Shown here: positions 10,236 to 19,357 of the stretch, piece by piece
Position numbering within the stretch: position 1 is the first letter of the stretch
How the letters are laid out: each line of letters begins with the position of its first letter
Assembly (NCBI RefSeq): GCF_014885015.1
Contig: NZ_JABMIJ010000004.1
Location: forward strand, 62,001 to 126,000
From: Spirabiliibacterium falconis
GTDB taxonomy: Bacteria > Pseudomonadota > Gammaproteobacteria > Enterobacterales > Pasteurellaceae
Direction of reading: 5' to 3'
Length of the DNA stretch: 64,000 bases
Program-made: the position numbers and the translations under genes
Notes under the pieces: model-generated
What the model was told of the DNA's origin: nothing
The model's input: only the letters and a program-made list of their open reading frames with translations
Databases searched by the model: none

Positions 10236-10494
10236 AATTAAATAGCTCCATAATATGAAATATCGTTTTAATTTTATAAAATTTTTATGTTCAGTGTTAT
10301 CATTTTTTGCTATTTTGCAAGTTATATCACAAAAATTAGCCGACTTTTTCTGAAATTATGCTGGAAATACAAGAGAAAATAGTGTGATCGCTTGATTAAT
10401 AAAAGGTATCTGTGTAAATTGAAAGCGATTAATTCAACATCTACGTTATTTCATATCGGAGCTATGGTGAGAACATAATGCCACCATAAAAGTT

Positions 10495-11895
10495 ATGCTA
10501 AAAAAACGCTTATCTAACACCAATATTCGTCACGAAAGCAAACAACTTTTCAAAATCGCAGGTCCCATTTGGATAGCACAGCTTTCGCAAAGCACCATGG
10601 GTATGGTTGATACCATCATGGCAGGGCGGGTCAGTGCCAATGATATGGCTGCAATTTCTATCGGTGCCTCAATTTGGCTACCGTTACTCCTTTTCGGACA
10701 AGGCTTGCTACTCTCTCTCCCTCCTGTAATTGCGTATTTAAACGGATCAGGACAACGTGGACGCATTGGACATCAAGTGCGGCAAGGTCTATGGATCGCA
10801 CTGATTGTCAGCATTCCGCTGACATGGCTTATTTTTAATAGCCACCTGCTGCTTAATTTACGAGAAATGGATGAGAGCTTACGCACAATTGCTGATCACT
10901 ACTTACAAGCGATTTCTGTTGGCGTGGTTGCCTATTTGGTCATGATCAATTTTCGTGGCTTAAATGATGGAATGGCGAAAACAAAACCGGCGATGGTAAT
11001 CGGTTTTATTGGGCTTCTTTTAAATGTAATTCTGAACTATATTCTCATTTATGGCAAACTTGGACTGCCCGCATTTGGGGCTGTTGGCTGTGGCATTGCA
11101 ACGGCATGTGTGAATTGGTTAATGATGCTAATGCTCATTGTATATTGCATTAAAGCTAGCCACTTGCGCAAACTTGCACTGTTCCCACGACTGATTGAAC
11201 GACCTAACTGGGCGACACTACGCAAATTACTCAATCTCGGCGTGCCAATTGCGTTAACATTATGTGCTGAAGTCAGCCTCTTTGCGGTAGTTGGATTATT
11301 ACTTGCACCGCTTGGTGCGAATGTCGTTGCCAGCCATCAAATCACGCTAAATACGAGTTCTTTTTTCTATATGATGCCATTGTCTATCTCTATGGCAACG
11401 ACCATTTTAGTTGGACAACGTTTAGGTGAACAAAACCTTGATGGGGCAAAGCTGGTCAGTTATCTGGCTATCGCCCTTGGTCTATTAGTCGCCTCCCTCA
11501 CTGCCATTATCACCTTTGCTTTCCGAACACAAATTGCACAAATATTCGTGCATAATCAGCAGGTTATTGAAATGGCCTCATTCTTATTATTGTTTGCAGC
11601 GGCTTATCAATTACCTGACTCAGTGCAAGCAATTGCAGGCGGTGCATTACGCGCCTATAAAGACACTAAAGCAGTGCTTATTATCTCACTTTTCAGCTAT
11701 TGGGTTGTGGGAATGCCTGTAGGGTATATCAGTGCATTAACCGACTGGGGATTTCCACCGCTCGGGGCAGAAGGCTTCTGGATTGGATTTGTGCTATGCT
11801 TAACATTAGCTGCCGTGTTATTACTGATCAGAATGCGCAATCTTCAGCGAATTCCTACACAAGATTTACTGGCTCATTTAGAACGAATTAAATAA
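10495..11895 (+). CDS. norM: MATE-family multidrug exporter, NorM type
   Basis: Cation-coupled (Na+ or H+) exporter of cationic drugs and dyes in the inner membrane. It has 466 residues with twelve predicted transmembrane helices in two six-helix halves, the MATE fold. The family stretch GPIWIAQLSQSTMGMVDTIMAG occupies helix 1. The conserved repeat at the start of the second half is PIALTLCAEVSLFAVVGLLL. LPDSVQAIAGGALRAYKDTK near helix 10 is also typical. Haemophilus HmrM is the closest characterised kin. Divergent from the small gene and ribE; in E. coli mdtK (norM) is likewise a neighbour of riboflavin synthase. Confidence 0.93.
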   Translation: MLKKRLSNTNIRHESKQLFKIAGPIWIAQLSQSTMGMVDTIMAGRVSANDMAAISIGASIWLPLLLFGQGLLLSLPPVIAYLNGSGQRGRIGHQVRQGLWIALIVSIPLTWLIFNSHLLLNLREMDESLRTIADHYLQAISVGVVAYLVMINFRGLNDGMAKTKPAMVIGFIGLLLNVILNYILIYGKLGLPAFGAVGCGIATACVNWLMMLMLIVYCIKASHLRKLALFPRLIERPNWATLRKLLNLGVPIALTLCAEVSLFAVVGLLLAPLGANVVASHQITLNTSSFFYMMPLSISMATTILVGQRLGEQNLDGAKLVSYLAIALGLLVASLTAIITFAFRTQIAQIFVHNQQVIEMASFLLLFAAAYQLPDSVQAIAGGALRAYKDTKAVLIISLFSYWVVGMPVGYISALTDWGFPPLGAEGFWIGFVLCLTLAAVLLLIRMRNLQRIPTQDLLAHLERIK

Positions 11896-11923
11896 AAAAG
11901 TGCGGTCAAAAACCGCACTTTGC
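11895..11923. terminator. Paired uptake-signal terminator between norM and fdx
   Basis: AAAGTGCGGT, loop CAAAA, ACCGCACTTT flanked by A and T runs, between convergent genes; it should stop transcription from both sides. Confidence 0.85.
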
Positions 11924-11939
11924 CTATTTACACAAAACA

Positions 11940-12278
11940 TCAATGCTCTTCACGCGCATGGTTAACCGTGTAACGAGGAATATCAATGACTAAATCGTCA
12001 TCTCCTACAATCGCTTGGCAACTTAAACGACTATCCATTTCCAAGCCCCATGCTTTATCAAGCATATCTTCTTCTAAATCCGATGCATCATTTAAGGAAT
12101 CAAATCCCTCACGCACCACCACATGACATGTGGTGCAAGCACACGATTTTTCACACGCATGCTCAATCTCAATGCCCGCATTTAAGGCAACATCTAAAAT
12201 GCTTTCTCCTTTCTGTGCTTCAACTACCATACCATCTGGACAAAGTGTTTCATTTGGGAGAAAAATTAATTTTGGCAT
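11940..12278 (-). CDS. fdx: ISC-type [2Fe-2S] ferredoxin
   Basis: Electron donor of the ISC iron-sulphur assembly machine. It has 112 residues (E. coli 111), vertebrate-type plant ferredoxin fold. The cluster ligands C42, C48, C51 (ACEKSCACTTCHVV) and C87 (RLSCQAIV) are all present, with the extra C46 also seen in E. coli. Last gene of the isc operon, eight bases after hscA. iscX, which follows fdx in E. coli and H. influenzae, is not here: the next gene is the convergent norM only 45 bases away. Confidence 0.96.
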   Translation of the reverse strand: MPKLIFLPNETLCPDGMVVEAQKGESILDVALNAGIEIEHACEKSCACTTCHVVVREGFDSLNDASDLEEDMLDKAWGLEMDSRLSCQAIVGDDDLVIDIPRYTVNHAREEH

Positions 12279-12286
12279 ATGTTTTC

Positions 12287-14146
12287 CTATTCTTGTTCTA
12301 TATCACTGACTTTTTGCCCTTGGAGTGCTTGGCGAACAGAGTTATCCATCCGTCGAGCGGCAAAGTCTTGCGTTAATTTATCGAGTTGATGAATATGGCG
12401 TTTAATCAGCTCTGCATCTTGACCGCGGCACGCATTTTCTAAACTATCAATAGCCTTTATAATCGCACTATGCTCAGTCTCAGATAGCAAAGTGCGGTCT
12501 TGCTTGATTGCCTCACGCACACTTTCAATGACCCTAGCACCTTCCACGCGCTGCTCATTTAAACGGCGTGCATCACGATCATCAGCCGCGTGCTCAATAG
12601 AGTCATGAATCATCACACGAATTTGCTCTTCATCAAGCCCATAAGACGGTTTAACCTGCACGGAAGCTTGAACTTGGGTTGATTTTTCCATCGCCGTGAC
12701 ATTCAAAAGCCCATCTGCATCAATTTGGAACGTTACCCGAATATGTGCAGCTCCTGCCACCATCGGTGGAATGCCACGCAACGTAAAGCGTGCTAATGAA
12801 CGGCAATCTTGCACCATTTCACGCTCACCTTGTAACACATGGATTGACATTGCCGTTTGCCCATCTTTAAAGGTGGTAAACTCTTGTGCTCGTGCGGTTG
12901 GAATCGTCGTGTTGCGTGGCACAATTTTTTCCACCATTCCGCCCATAATTTCAATCCCAAGAGAAAGCGGGGTAACATCCAGCAACAACATATCGCTATC
13001 CGCTTTATTACCCACTAAAATATCAGCTTGAATTGCCGCCCCTAATGCAACGACTTTATCGGGATCAAGGCTTACCAACGGAGGGCGTTTAAAAAATGAA
13101 CCGACTTCGCTACGTACATACGGGATACGTGTTGACCCGCCTACCATCACAACTTGTAACACCTCATCAACACTCACGCCCGCATCTTTCAACGCTCGTC
13201 GGCATGCCATAATAGAGCGTTTGACCAACGGTGCAATTAACGCATTAAATTGTGCACGGGTTAACTCACCAGTCCAGCGACCAAATTCGAGCTGTACACT
13301 ATCATTATCACTTAATGCAATTTTGGCACGAATCGCACTTTCGATTAACTGGCGACGTTGTGCACTATTTTGTGGCTCTTGACCTGCACATTGCACAATC
13401 CAATCAGCAATTAAATGATCAAAGTCATCGCCACCCAGTGCAGTATCACCGCCCGTCGCTAACACCTCAAACACACCTTTGGAGAGGCGTAAAATAGAAA
13501 TATCAAATGTGCCACCGCCAAGATCATACACGGCAATGATCCCTTCCTGCCCTGAATCTAAGCCATAGGCCACTGCCGCTGCTGTGGGTTCATTGAGTAA
13601 TCGCAAGACATTCAACCCTGCGATGCGTGCTGCATCTTTGGTTGCTTGACGCTGTGCATCATCAAAATACGCTGGCACCGTGATAACCACCCCCGCCAAC
13701 TCACCACCTAAGCGTGCTTGTGCTAAGCTATTGACTCGCTTTAAAATGTCGGCAGAAATCTGGATAGGGCTTAAATTGCCAAGTGCGGTTTGAATAAGCG
13801 GCAAGCCATTATCACTCGCCGTCAATTTATAAGGTAAATTCGGATAACGAGTGTGAATATCAGCTAAGCTTCGTCCAATTAATCGCTTGACTGAGATGAT
13901 GGTCTGGCTTGCCTCATCAACAGCATTTGCCAGTGCAGCACGCCCAACACTAATCTGACCATTATCCGCATAGTGCACCACAGATGGGATCAATGCCACA
14001 TCATCTTCATCGGCTAGAATCTCACTTTGTCCATTGCGTAACGTCGCAACTAACGTATTTGTTGTGCCAAGATCAATTCCCACCGCAAGACGATGTTGGT
14101 GGGGAGCCGCACTTTGCCCGGGTTCTGCAATTTGCAATAATGCCAT
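12287..14146 (-). CDS. hscA: Fe-S assembly chaperone HscA (Hsp70 family)
   Basis: Specialised Hsp70 that binds the LPPVK loop of IscU and drives cluster transfer with HscB. It has 619 residues (E. coli 616). ATPase motifs include [14 protein letters not shown] (phosphate 1, about residues 22-35), [14 protein letters not shown] and the adenosine motif [26 protein letters not shown] is the Hsp70 signature. The substrate-binding domain follows from about residue 390. Its partner motif is visible in the IscU of the same operon (LPPVKVHC). Confidence 0.97.
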   Translation of the reverse strand: MALLQIAEPGQSAAPHQHRLAVGIDLGTTNTLVATLRNGQSEILADEDDVALIPSVVHYADNGQISVGRAALANAVDEASQTIISVKRLIGRSLADIHTRYPNLPYKLTASDNGLPLIQTALGNLSPIQISADILKRVNSLAQARLGGELAGVVITVPAYFDDAQRQATKDAARIAGLNVLRLLNEPTAAAVAYGLDSGQEGIIAVYDLGGGTFDISILRLSKGVFEVLATGGDTALGGDDFDHLIADWIVQCAGQEPQNSAQRRQLIESAIRAKIALSDNDSVQLEFGRWTGELTRAQFNALIAPLVKRSIMACRRALKDAGVSVDEVLQVVMVGGSTRIPYVRSEVGSFFKRPPLVSLDPDKVVALGAAIQADILVGNKADSDMLLLDVTPLSLGIEIMGGMVEKIVPRNTTIPTARAQEFTTFKDGQTAMSIHVLQGEREMVQDCRSLARFTLRGIPPMVAGAAHIRVTFQIDADGLLNVTAMEKSTQVQASVQVKPSYGLDEEQIRVMIHDSIEHAADDRDARRLNEQRVEGARVIESVREAIKQDRTLLSETEHSAIIKAIDSLENACRGQDAELIKRHIHQLDKLTQDFAARRMDNSVRQALQGQKVSDIEQE

Positions 14147-14189
14147 TGTTTATTTCACTCAAATAATAAAACCTGCGTTGGCAGGCTAA

Positions 14190-14705
14190 TTAATCATAGA
14201 ACTGCTCTTCTAGAGCATCAATTTCACGCTGAAATTTTTCAATGAATTTCAATCGATTAAGGTAACGCTTCACCTCATTCCAATCTTGCTGTTCAACCGC
14301 ACTTTCAAGATGTGTCATTTGCGTTGTCAGTAATTGTTCATTCTCTTCACGCAATATATCAAGTGCGGTTTCATTTTTCGATTGCTCGACGTCAGAGAGC
14401 TGTTCACGCAAGTTGAGCTGCTGCAATAAAAACGCACTATCATGGACTGTTTGCTCACCATTCCACTCTTCACCGCCTGCCCATTGTAACAGTGCTTGTG
14501 CACGTCGCAATGGATTTTTTAATGTGTGATATGCCGCATTGATATCAGCGGTCTGTTGTACAGCCTGTAATTGACGCTCACTGCTGGCATTCGCAAAATT
14601 ATCTGGATGATGTGCCTTTTGTAATTGCAAATAACGCGCATTGAGCACAGTCAAATCAAGATTAAACACCAATGGCAAATCAAATAGCTCAAATGGATTT
14701 TGCAT
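14190..14705 (-). CDS. hscB: Fe-S assembly co-chaperone HscB (J-domain)
   Basis: J-domain protein that delivers IscU to HscA and stimulates its ATPase. It has 171 residues (E. coli 171). It opens with NPFELFDLPLVFNLD, has the HPD tripeptide in KAHHPDNFANAS (about residues 32-43), and ends in a three-helix IscU-binding domain. The gene sits three bases after iscA and 43 before hscA. Only one HPD is present, and no zinc-finger region, as expected for HscB. Confidence 0.96.
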   Translation of the reverse strand: MQNPFELFDLPLVFNLDLTVLNARYLQLQKAHHPDNFANASSERQLQAVQQTADINAAYHTLKNPLRRAQALLQWAGGEEWNGEQTVHDSAFLLQQLNLREQLSDVEQSKNETALDILREENEQLLTTQMTHLESAVEQQDWNEVKRYLNRLKFIEKFQREIDALEEQFYD

Positions 14706-14708
14706 ACA

Positions 14709-15032
14709 TTACACCGTAAAACTCTCGCCACAGCCACATTCGTCTTTGACATTTGGATTGTGGAATTTAAAGCCTTCGTTTAATCCTTCTTTTACAAAAT
14801 CCAGCTCTGTGCCATCTAAATACACTAAACTTTTACGATCGATGATGATGTTAACGCCATATTGTTCAAAAACTTCATCATCCTCATTCAGCTCATCGAC
14901 AAATTCTAGCACATATGCAAGCCCCGAACAGCCTGAAGTTTTAACGCCCAGCCGTAAGCCGATGCCTTTGCCACGATTATCTAAAAACGTGCGTACGCGA
15001 TTTGCCGCACTTTCAGAAAGCGATACGCCCAT
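14709..15032 (-). CDS. iscA: A-type Fe-S carrier IscA
   Basis: Accepts clusters made on IscU and passes them to targets, mainly [4Fe-4S] enzymes. It has 107 residues, identical in length to E. coli. The three conserved ligands are C35 ([10 protein letters not shown]) and the CGCG pair near the C-terminus ([10 protein letters not shown], about residues 99 and 101). Third enzyme gene of the isc operon; it overlaps nothing and is followed three bases later by hscB. Confidence 0.96.
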   Translation of the reverse strand: MGVSLSESAANRVRTFLDNRGKGIGLRLGVKTSGCSGLAYVLEFVDELNEDDEVFEQYGVNIIIDRKSLVYLDGTELDFVKEGLNEGFKFHNPNVKDECGCGESFTV

Positions 15033-15062
15033 ATATCGTCCTTGTCTTTTTCAACCGCACTT

Positions 15063-15446
15063 TTATTTGTTATTTTTGGATTTGTAATCCGCAATCGCCG
15101 CTTTAATGGCATCTTCTGCCAAAATTGAACAGTGTACTTTCACAGGCGGTAGCTCAAGCTCTTCGGCGATTTGGCTATTTTTAATTGCTCCCGCTTCATC
15201 AAGCGATTTGCCTTTTACCCATTCCGTAATCAATGAACTTGAGGCAATGGCAGAGCCGCAACCGTAGGTTTTAAAACGGGCGTCTTCAATAATGCCGTCA
15301 TCACTGACTTTAATTTGCAGTTGCATTACATCGCCACACGCTGGCGCACCGACCATTCCACTGCCAACATTTTGCTCTTTTTTGTCAAATGACCCAACAT
15401 TGCGTGGGTTTTCGTAGTGATCAATCACTTTTTCACTATATGCCAT
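15063..15446 (-). CDS. iscU: Fe-S cluster scaffold IscU
   Basis: Scaffold on which sulphur from IscS and iron are combined. It has 127 residues (E. coli 128). Ligands C37 (GAPACGD), C63 (YGCGSA) and C106, with the neighbouring H105 (KVHCS), are all present, and D39 follows the first cysteine. LPPVK (about residues 99-103) is the HscA recognition loop. It lies 17 bases after iscS. It is of the ISC class, not NifU or SufU, having a single domain and no zinc insert. Confidence 0.98.
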   Translation of the reverse strand: MAYSEKVIDHYENPRNVGSFDKKEQNVGSGMVGAPACGDVMQLQIKVSDDGIIEDARFKTYGCGSAIASSSLITEWVKGKSLDEAGAIKNSQIAEELELPPVKVHCSILAEDAIKAAIADYKSKNNK

Positions 15447-15463
15447 AATAATCTCCCGTTAAA

Positions 15464-16678
15464 TTAATGCGCTGTCCATTGTACCGTGCTTAAATCGATC
15501 CCTTCTTTGAACATATCCCAAAGCGGAGAGAGATCGCGTAATTTTTGAACCGCTCTTTTTACCAACTCAATGGTGTAATCAATCTCTTCTTCAGTGGTAT
15601 AACGTCCGATAGAAAAACGGATTGAGCTATGTGCCAATTCATCGTTTAGTCCTAACGCACGCAATACATAAGATGGCTCAAGGCTCGCAGACGTACAAGC
15701 TGAACCTGATGATACAGCAATATCACTTAATGCCATCATCAATGACTCACCCTCAACATAGTTAAAGCTGATATTCAAATTATTCGCCACACGGTGTTCC
15801 ATCGAGCCGTTAACATGGGTTTCTTCAATATCTTTTAAACCATCATACAAGCGATCGCGTAACGCTTTGATACGTGGCATTTCCGTTGCCATTTCTTCTT
15901 TACAAATGCGATACGCTTCGCCCATCCCCACAATTTGGTGTACTGGTAATGTCCCTGAACGCATGCCACGCTCATGCCCACCACCATGGATAATTGCCTC
16001 TAAACGTACTCGTGGTTTACGACGTACGAACAAACCGCCAATACCTTTTGGTCCATAAAGTTTATGGGCTGAAAACGACATCAAATCCACAGGCAATTCC
16101 GCCAAATTGATCGCAATTTTTCCAACACTTTGCGTAGCATCTACATGAAAAATAATTTTTCTCGCACGACAAAGTTGTCCAATTTTCTCAATATCTTGCA
16201 CAACCCCGATTTCATTATTCACGTGCATAATGGAAACCACAATCGTATCATCACGCATTGCCGCTTCTAATTTTGCTAAATCAATCAAACCATCACTTTC
16301 AGGTTCAAGATACGTTACCTCAAAGCCTTCACGCTCAAGCTGACGGCAGGTGTCGAGCACCGCTTTATGCTCTGTTTTACAGGTAATAATATGCTTGCCT
16401 TTGGTTTGGTAAAAGTGCGCTGCCCCTTTAATGGCAAGATTATCCGACTCTGTCGCCCCTGAGGTAAACACAATTTCACGGGCATCGGCACCAATCAGAT
16501 CAGCAACATGGTTACGTGCAATATCCACGGCTTCTTCCGCTTGCCAACCAAAACGGTGCGAGCGTGAAGCGGGATTGCCAAAAATCCCGTCGAAGGTCAT
16601 ATATTCCATCATTTTTTTCGCAACACGCTCATCCATTGGGCACGTCGCGGCATAATCAAGATAAATTGGTAATTTCAT
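15464..16678 (-). CDS. iscS: Cysteine desulfurase IscS
   Basis: PLP enzyme that takes sulphur from L-cysteine for Fe-S clusters, tRNA thiolation and other cofactors. It has 404 residues, as in E. coli. [14 protein letters not shown] opens the protein; the PLP lysine is in [15 protein letters not shown] (about residue 206), and the persulphide cysteine is in the mobile loop [16 protein letters not shown] (about residue 328). A GTG lies two codons upstream at 16684, but AGGAG overlaps it and is well placed for ATG 16678. First enzyme gene of the operon, about 30 bases after iscR. Confidence 0.98.
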   Translation of the reverse strand: MKLPIYLDYAATCPMDERVAKKMMEYMTFDGIFGNPASRSHRFGWQAEEAVDIARNHVADLIGADAREIVFTSGATESDNLAIKGAAHFYQTKGKHIITCKTEHKAVLDTCRQLEREGFEVTYLEPESDGLIDLAKLEAAMRDDTIVVSIMHVNNEIGVVQDIEKIGQLCRARKIIFHVDATQSVGKIAINLAELPVDLMSFSAHKLYGPKGIGGLFVRRKPRVRLEAIIHGGGHERGMRSGTLPVHQIVGMGEAYRICKEEMATEMPRIKALRDRLYDGLKDIEETHVNGSMEHRVANNLNISFNYVEGESLMMALSDIAVSSGSACTSASLEPSYVLRALGLNDELAHSSIRFSIGRYTTEEEIDYTIELVKRAVQKLRDLSPLWDMFKEGIDLSTVQWTAH

Positions 16679-16708
16679 TGTCACTCCTAAAATAAGCCGA
16701 CCGCACTT

Positions 16709-17185
16709 TTATAGGCGATTTTCGACTTCAAAACTGTGTTGATGCTTATGTTGTTTTAGTGCGCTACGTTGATTTTCTTTATTAACCAAATCGCCAATCG
16801 TGATGCCATTTAAAAACGTTTCAATTTCATCACTTAACTGTTCCCACAGCGAATGAGTCAAACAACGCACGCCACCTTGGCAATTACCTTTTCCATGGCA
16901 TTTAGTCGCTGTAATATTTTCATTTACTGCAGCAATGATCATACCAATAGAAATTTGATCAACCGATAAGCCTAGCAAATACCCACCGCCTGGGCCACGT
17001 ACGCTTTTAACCAAACCACGGCGACGCAATTTAGCAAACAACTGTTCTAAGTATGAGAGCGAAATCTGTTGACGTTCTGAAATATCTGCAAGCGTAATTG
17101 GCGTTTCGTTCTCGTTTGATTGAGAATGTAGTGCAATATCCAACATTGCGGTGACTGCATAACGCCCTTTTGAGGTTAATTTCAT
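16709..17185 (-). CDS. iscR: Fe-S cluster-sensing repressor IscR
   Basis: Rrf2-family regulator; its [2Fe-2S] form represses its own operon when clusters are plentiful. It has 158 residues (E. coli 162). It begins [16 protein letters not shown], has a winged helix ([19 protein letters not shown]) and the cluster ligands C96, C102, C108 and H111 ([16 protein letters not shown]). The start ATG 17185 has GGAG in front; an in-frame extension to 17215 lies within the promoter leader. A near-perfect type 1 IscR site lies upstream at 17224-17248. Confidence 0.97.
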   Translation of the reverse strand: MKLTSKGRYAVTAMLDIALHSQSNENETPITLADISERQQISLSYLEQLFAKLRRRGLVKSVRGPGGGYLLGLSVDQISIGMIIAAVNENITATKCHGKGNCQGGVRCLTHSLWEQLSDEIETFLNGITIGDLVNKENQRSALKQHKHQHSFEVENRL

Positions 17186-17223
17186 AGTTTCACTCCACGT
17201 TAAATAATGGAGCAAATTTTTTC

Positions 17224-17248
17224 ATACCTTACTAATTTAGTCAACTTT
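17224..17248 (-). promoter_or_regulatory. Type 1 IscR-binding site in the isc promoter
   Basis: On the minus strand the core GTTGACTAAATTAGTAAGG fits the E. coli type 1 IscR consensus (ATASYYGACTRWWWYAGTCRRSTAT) at 23 of 25 positions by my count. The differences are at positions 2 and 19. It includes a TTGACT that can serve as -35. It lies about 40 bases in front of iscR, so autorepression of the whole operon is expected. Confidence 0.85.
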
Positions 17249-17298
17249 AAACTTGACCGTTTTTGTAAGTTTTACACAATTACTACGATAGTTGCTGA

Positions 17299-18021
17299 TT
17301 AAATGCGCTTATCAATCGCACTTAAAATGCCTTGCAAGATATTCACTTCATTTTTTTCAAGGCGTGCTCGATTATATAGCCGTCGCAATTTTTCCATGAC
17401 GGCTGCATTTTGAATAAACCCTAAAGTGCGGTATGTCTGCTCACTGTGCGCTAAAAAATGCTCAATTTCTGCAACGCTCGCATAGCGGCTTGCGGTCAAT
17501 TTTGATTTTTGTACATTCTGCGTTGCAGCAAGATATGCCATTCGCACTTCATAACAAATCAACTGCACCGCCATTGCGAGGTTTAACGAGGCATATTCAG
17601 GATTGGCGGGAATCGTCAAATGATAGTGACATTTGAGCAATTCATCATTTGTAAGCCCCACGCGTTCTCGCCCAAATACCAGTGCAACCGCACTTTGACG
17701 ATGTTGCATAAGCTCGGAAATCGCCATTTCTGCCCCAACACGCGGTGTTACCAATGTATTTTGTAAATGACGTAAGCGTGAACTCGATCCCATCACCAGT
17801 TGACAATCAGCAATGGCATCATAGAAATGCGGCACAATGTGACTCGTCTCAAGCACCGCTTTCGCACCCGCCGCCAAAGCGAATGCTTGCTCATCTAATG
17901 CACAACGAGGATTGACAAGCACGAGTTTGCTCAATCCCATTGTTTTCATCGCACGCGCAACCGACCCAACATTGCCACTGTGCGACGGTTCAACTAATAC
18001 AATTCGAATATTTTCTAACAT
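17299..18021 (-). CDS. trmJ: tRNA (cytidine/uridine-2'-O-)-methyltransferase TrmJ
   Basis: SPOUT-class enzyme that 2'-O-methylates position 32 of certain tRNAs using SAM. It has 240 residues (E. coli 246). It begins IRIVLVEPSHSGNVGSVARAMK, the N-terminal SPOUT motif 1, with LVFGRERVGLTNDEL (motif 2) and IPANPEYASLNLAMAVQL (motif 3, knot and SAM site). The C-terminal helical part has the TrmJ extension rather than TrmH. It is directly upstream of iscR on the same strand, as in E. coli, but the isc promoter lies between them. Confidence 0.95.
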   Translation of the reverse strand: MLENIRIVLVEPSHSGNVGSVARAMKTMGLSKLVLVNPRCALDEQAFALAAGAKAVLETSHIVPHFYDAIADCQLVMGSSSRLRHLQNTLVTPRVGAEMAISELMQHRQSAVALVFGRERVGLTNDELLKCHYHLTIPANPEYASLNLAMAVQLICYEVRMAYLAATQNVQKSKLTASRYASVAEIEHFLAHSEQTYRTLGFIQNAAVMEKLRRLYNRARLEKNEVNILQGILSAIDKRI

Positions 18022-18180
18022 AACCGCACTTTATAATGTATTTATGCTAAATTGTAGCCCCTTTAGATAAGGCTCGCAATCATTGTGAAGAAAAATCAAA
18101 AGTCGACGTTAATTGATTGTTTTCCGCGAAACTCAGTGATAATCTAACAGTGAAACAATGCCTAACGTGAAGGAGGTATG

Positions 18181-18558
18181 ATGAAAAAATGGATTATTTT
18201 CTGCTTGGGAATGTGCAGTCTATCTACTTGGGCAAACCAGTGGCACTACATCGCAGACACCCTAACTGGCGATAAAATTTATATCAATTTACAACGTAGC
18301 CGAGTCTTGACTGATCGCGTGTGGGTGAAAGTGAATTTTAAAAAGCCACGCAATGATTTAGGTGAGCAAAAAGGCATTACCCATTTAATGATGGAGTATC
18401 AATATTCCTGTGATGATTGGACGATTGCTAACCGTCAAACCCTTATTTATGGCAAACATAATAAGAAAATCGGGCAAGAAACTAACAAAAAACCACAAGC
18501 ACAACCGATGCCTGACACGGCGAAAGACGGCATTTTAAAAACAATTTGTCGTAAATAA
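18181..18558 (+). CDS. Exported adhesin-E-like protein
   Basis: A 125-residue protein with a signal peptide (MKKWIIFCLGMCSLSTWA, cleavage near ANQW) and a short mature part. The mature part begins WHYIADTLTGDKIYINLQRSR and has VWVKVNFKKPRN and SCDDWTIANRQTL, a pattern of the surface-adhesin protein E family (Pfam Adhesin_E) common in Pasteurellaceae. A disulphide between the cysteine in YSCDD and the C-terminal one (KTICRK) is likely. AGGAGG stands one base before ATG 18178 and four before ATG 18181; I prefer the second. Host-binding function is only inferred from the family. Confidence 0.65.
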   Translation: MKKWIIFCLGMCSLSTWANQWHYIADTLTGDKIYINLQRSRVLTDRVWVKVNFKKPRNDLGEQKGITHLMMEYQYSCDDWTIANRQTLIYGKHNKKIGQETNKKPQAQPMPDTAKDGILKTICRK

Positions 18559-18573
18559 AAGTGTGGTCGAAAC

Positions 18574-18594
18574 AGGCGAGCTTATGCTCGCCTT
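18574..18594. terminator. Terminator between adhesin-E-like gene and hpt
   Basis: AGGCGAGC, loop TTAT, GCTCGCCT, an eight-base-pair GC-rich stem between convergent genes, followed by TTAACATTATT on the plus side. Confidence 0.75.
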
Positions 18595-18598
18595 AACA

Positions 18599-19138
18599 TT
18601 ATTCTTCCAACACCACATGCCCAATATAGCTTAAATTGCGGTAGCGTTGTGCATAATCAATGCCATAACCCACCACAAACTCATCAGGAATGGTAAATCC
18701 AATCCAGTCAACGGGCACTTCAACCTCACGTCGTGAAGGTTTATCCAATAAGGTGCAAATCGTCAATGAGGCAGGATCACGCAACAGGAGCATTTGCCGT
18801 ACTTTATCAAGTGTATATCCCGTATCGATAATGTCTTCAACAATCAATACATGCTTAGCCTTAATATCACCATCAAGATCTTTTGTGATCTTCACATCAT
18901 GGTTAGAATACAGCCCCGTACCGTAGCTCGTGGTCGTCATAAATTCAATTTCAGTAGCAATATTAATTTGACGCACCAAATCCGCCATAAACATAAATGA
19001 ACCACGCAATAGCCCAACAACCGTAATGCAATCCACCTGCTGCTGTTGATAAAAGCGTGTAATTTCTTGACCTAATTCTTGAATGCGAGAAACCACCTCA
19101 GCCTGTGGAATTAAGGTTTCAACGTGATGTTTTTTCAT
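18599..19138 (-). CDS. hpt: Hypoxanthine phosphoribosyltransferase
   Basis: Purine salvage: converts hypoxanthine (and guanine less well) with PRPP to IMP/GMP. It has 179 residues (E. coli Hpt 178). The PRPP motif [14 protein letters not shown] (about residues 100-113) carries the two acidic residues; the flexible loop is [11 protein letters not shown], and the base-specificity region is [16 protein letters not shown]. The frame extends to 19174, but that start falls within the -10 box of the predicted promoter; ATG 19138 has AAAGG in front and matches family starts. Confidence 0.95.
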   Translation of the reverse strand: MKKHHVETLIPQAEVVSRIQELGQEITRFYQQQQVDCITVVGLLRGSFMFMADLVRQINIATEIEFMTTTSYGTGLYSNHDVKITKDLDGDIKAKHVLIVEDIIDTGYTLDKVRQMLLLRDPASLTICTLLDKPSRREVEVPVDWIGFTIPDEFVVGYGIDYAQRYRNLSYIGHVVLEE

Positions 19139-19169
19139 GGGAATACCTTTCGTAAAGATGAGAGTATGT

Positions 19170-19198
19170 ATCATACATCAAACTTAAGATTTAGCCAA
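19170..19198 (-). promoter_or_regulatory. Predicted hpt promoter
   Basis: On the minus strand TTGGCT (-35, 19193-19198), 17 bases, TATGAT (-10, 19170-19175). The -35 overlaps the T-run of the preceding small-RNA terminator, so the two units are abutted. Confidence 0.6.
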
Positions 19199-19302
19199 AA
19201 AGAAAGGCTGAAGAACCCCTCAGCCTTAAAACTTAACGAATTTACTTTTACTCTACATCTGCATTGCTGCGGACATCGCTACACCCAATCGCCGTGTAAC
19301 TG
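19196..19302 (-). ncRNA. Probable Fur-regulated small RNA upstream of hpt
   Basis: A stretch of about 105 bases between pmbA and hpt has every part of a free-standing small RNA gene on the minus strand. There is a strong promoter (19309-19336), a Fur-box-like sequence touching its -35, a 5' stem (TACAC/GTGTA) and a classic intrinsic terminator: AAGGCTGA / TCAGCCTT (19204-19211 and 19220-19227) followed by TCTTTTT. There is no ribosome site and no frame beyond a few codons. By logic it would be made when iron is scarce, like RyhB in E. coli or HrrF in H. influenzae. I cannot show sequence homology to either by eye, so the name is left open. Confidence 0.7.
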
Positions 19303-19308
19303 GTTATC

Positions 19309-19336
19309 ATCTTATCAGGTTATTTATTAATGTCAA
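19309..19336 (-). promoter_or_regulatory. Strong promoter of the small RNA
   Basis: Perfect -35 TTGACA (19331-19336), 16-base spacer, TAAGAT (-10, 19309-19314). Predicted start near 19302. Confidence 0.75.
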
Positions 19337-19351
19337 TAAGAATTATTATCA
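19337..19351 (-). promoter_or_regulatory. Fur-box-like operator
   Basis: TGATAATAATTCTTA on the minus strand fits the 7-1-7 Fur motif TGATAAT-N-ATTATCA at 12 of 14 positions. It is immediately upstream of the TTGACA -35 box, where bound Fur would block RNA polymerase. Confidence 0.65.
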
Positions 19352-19357
19352 ATTGCA

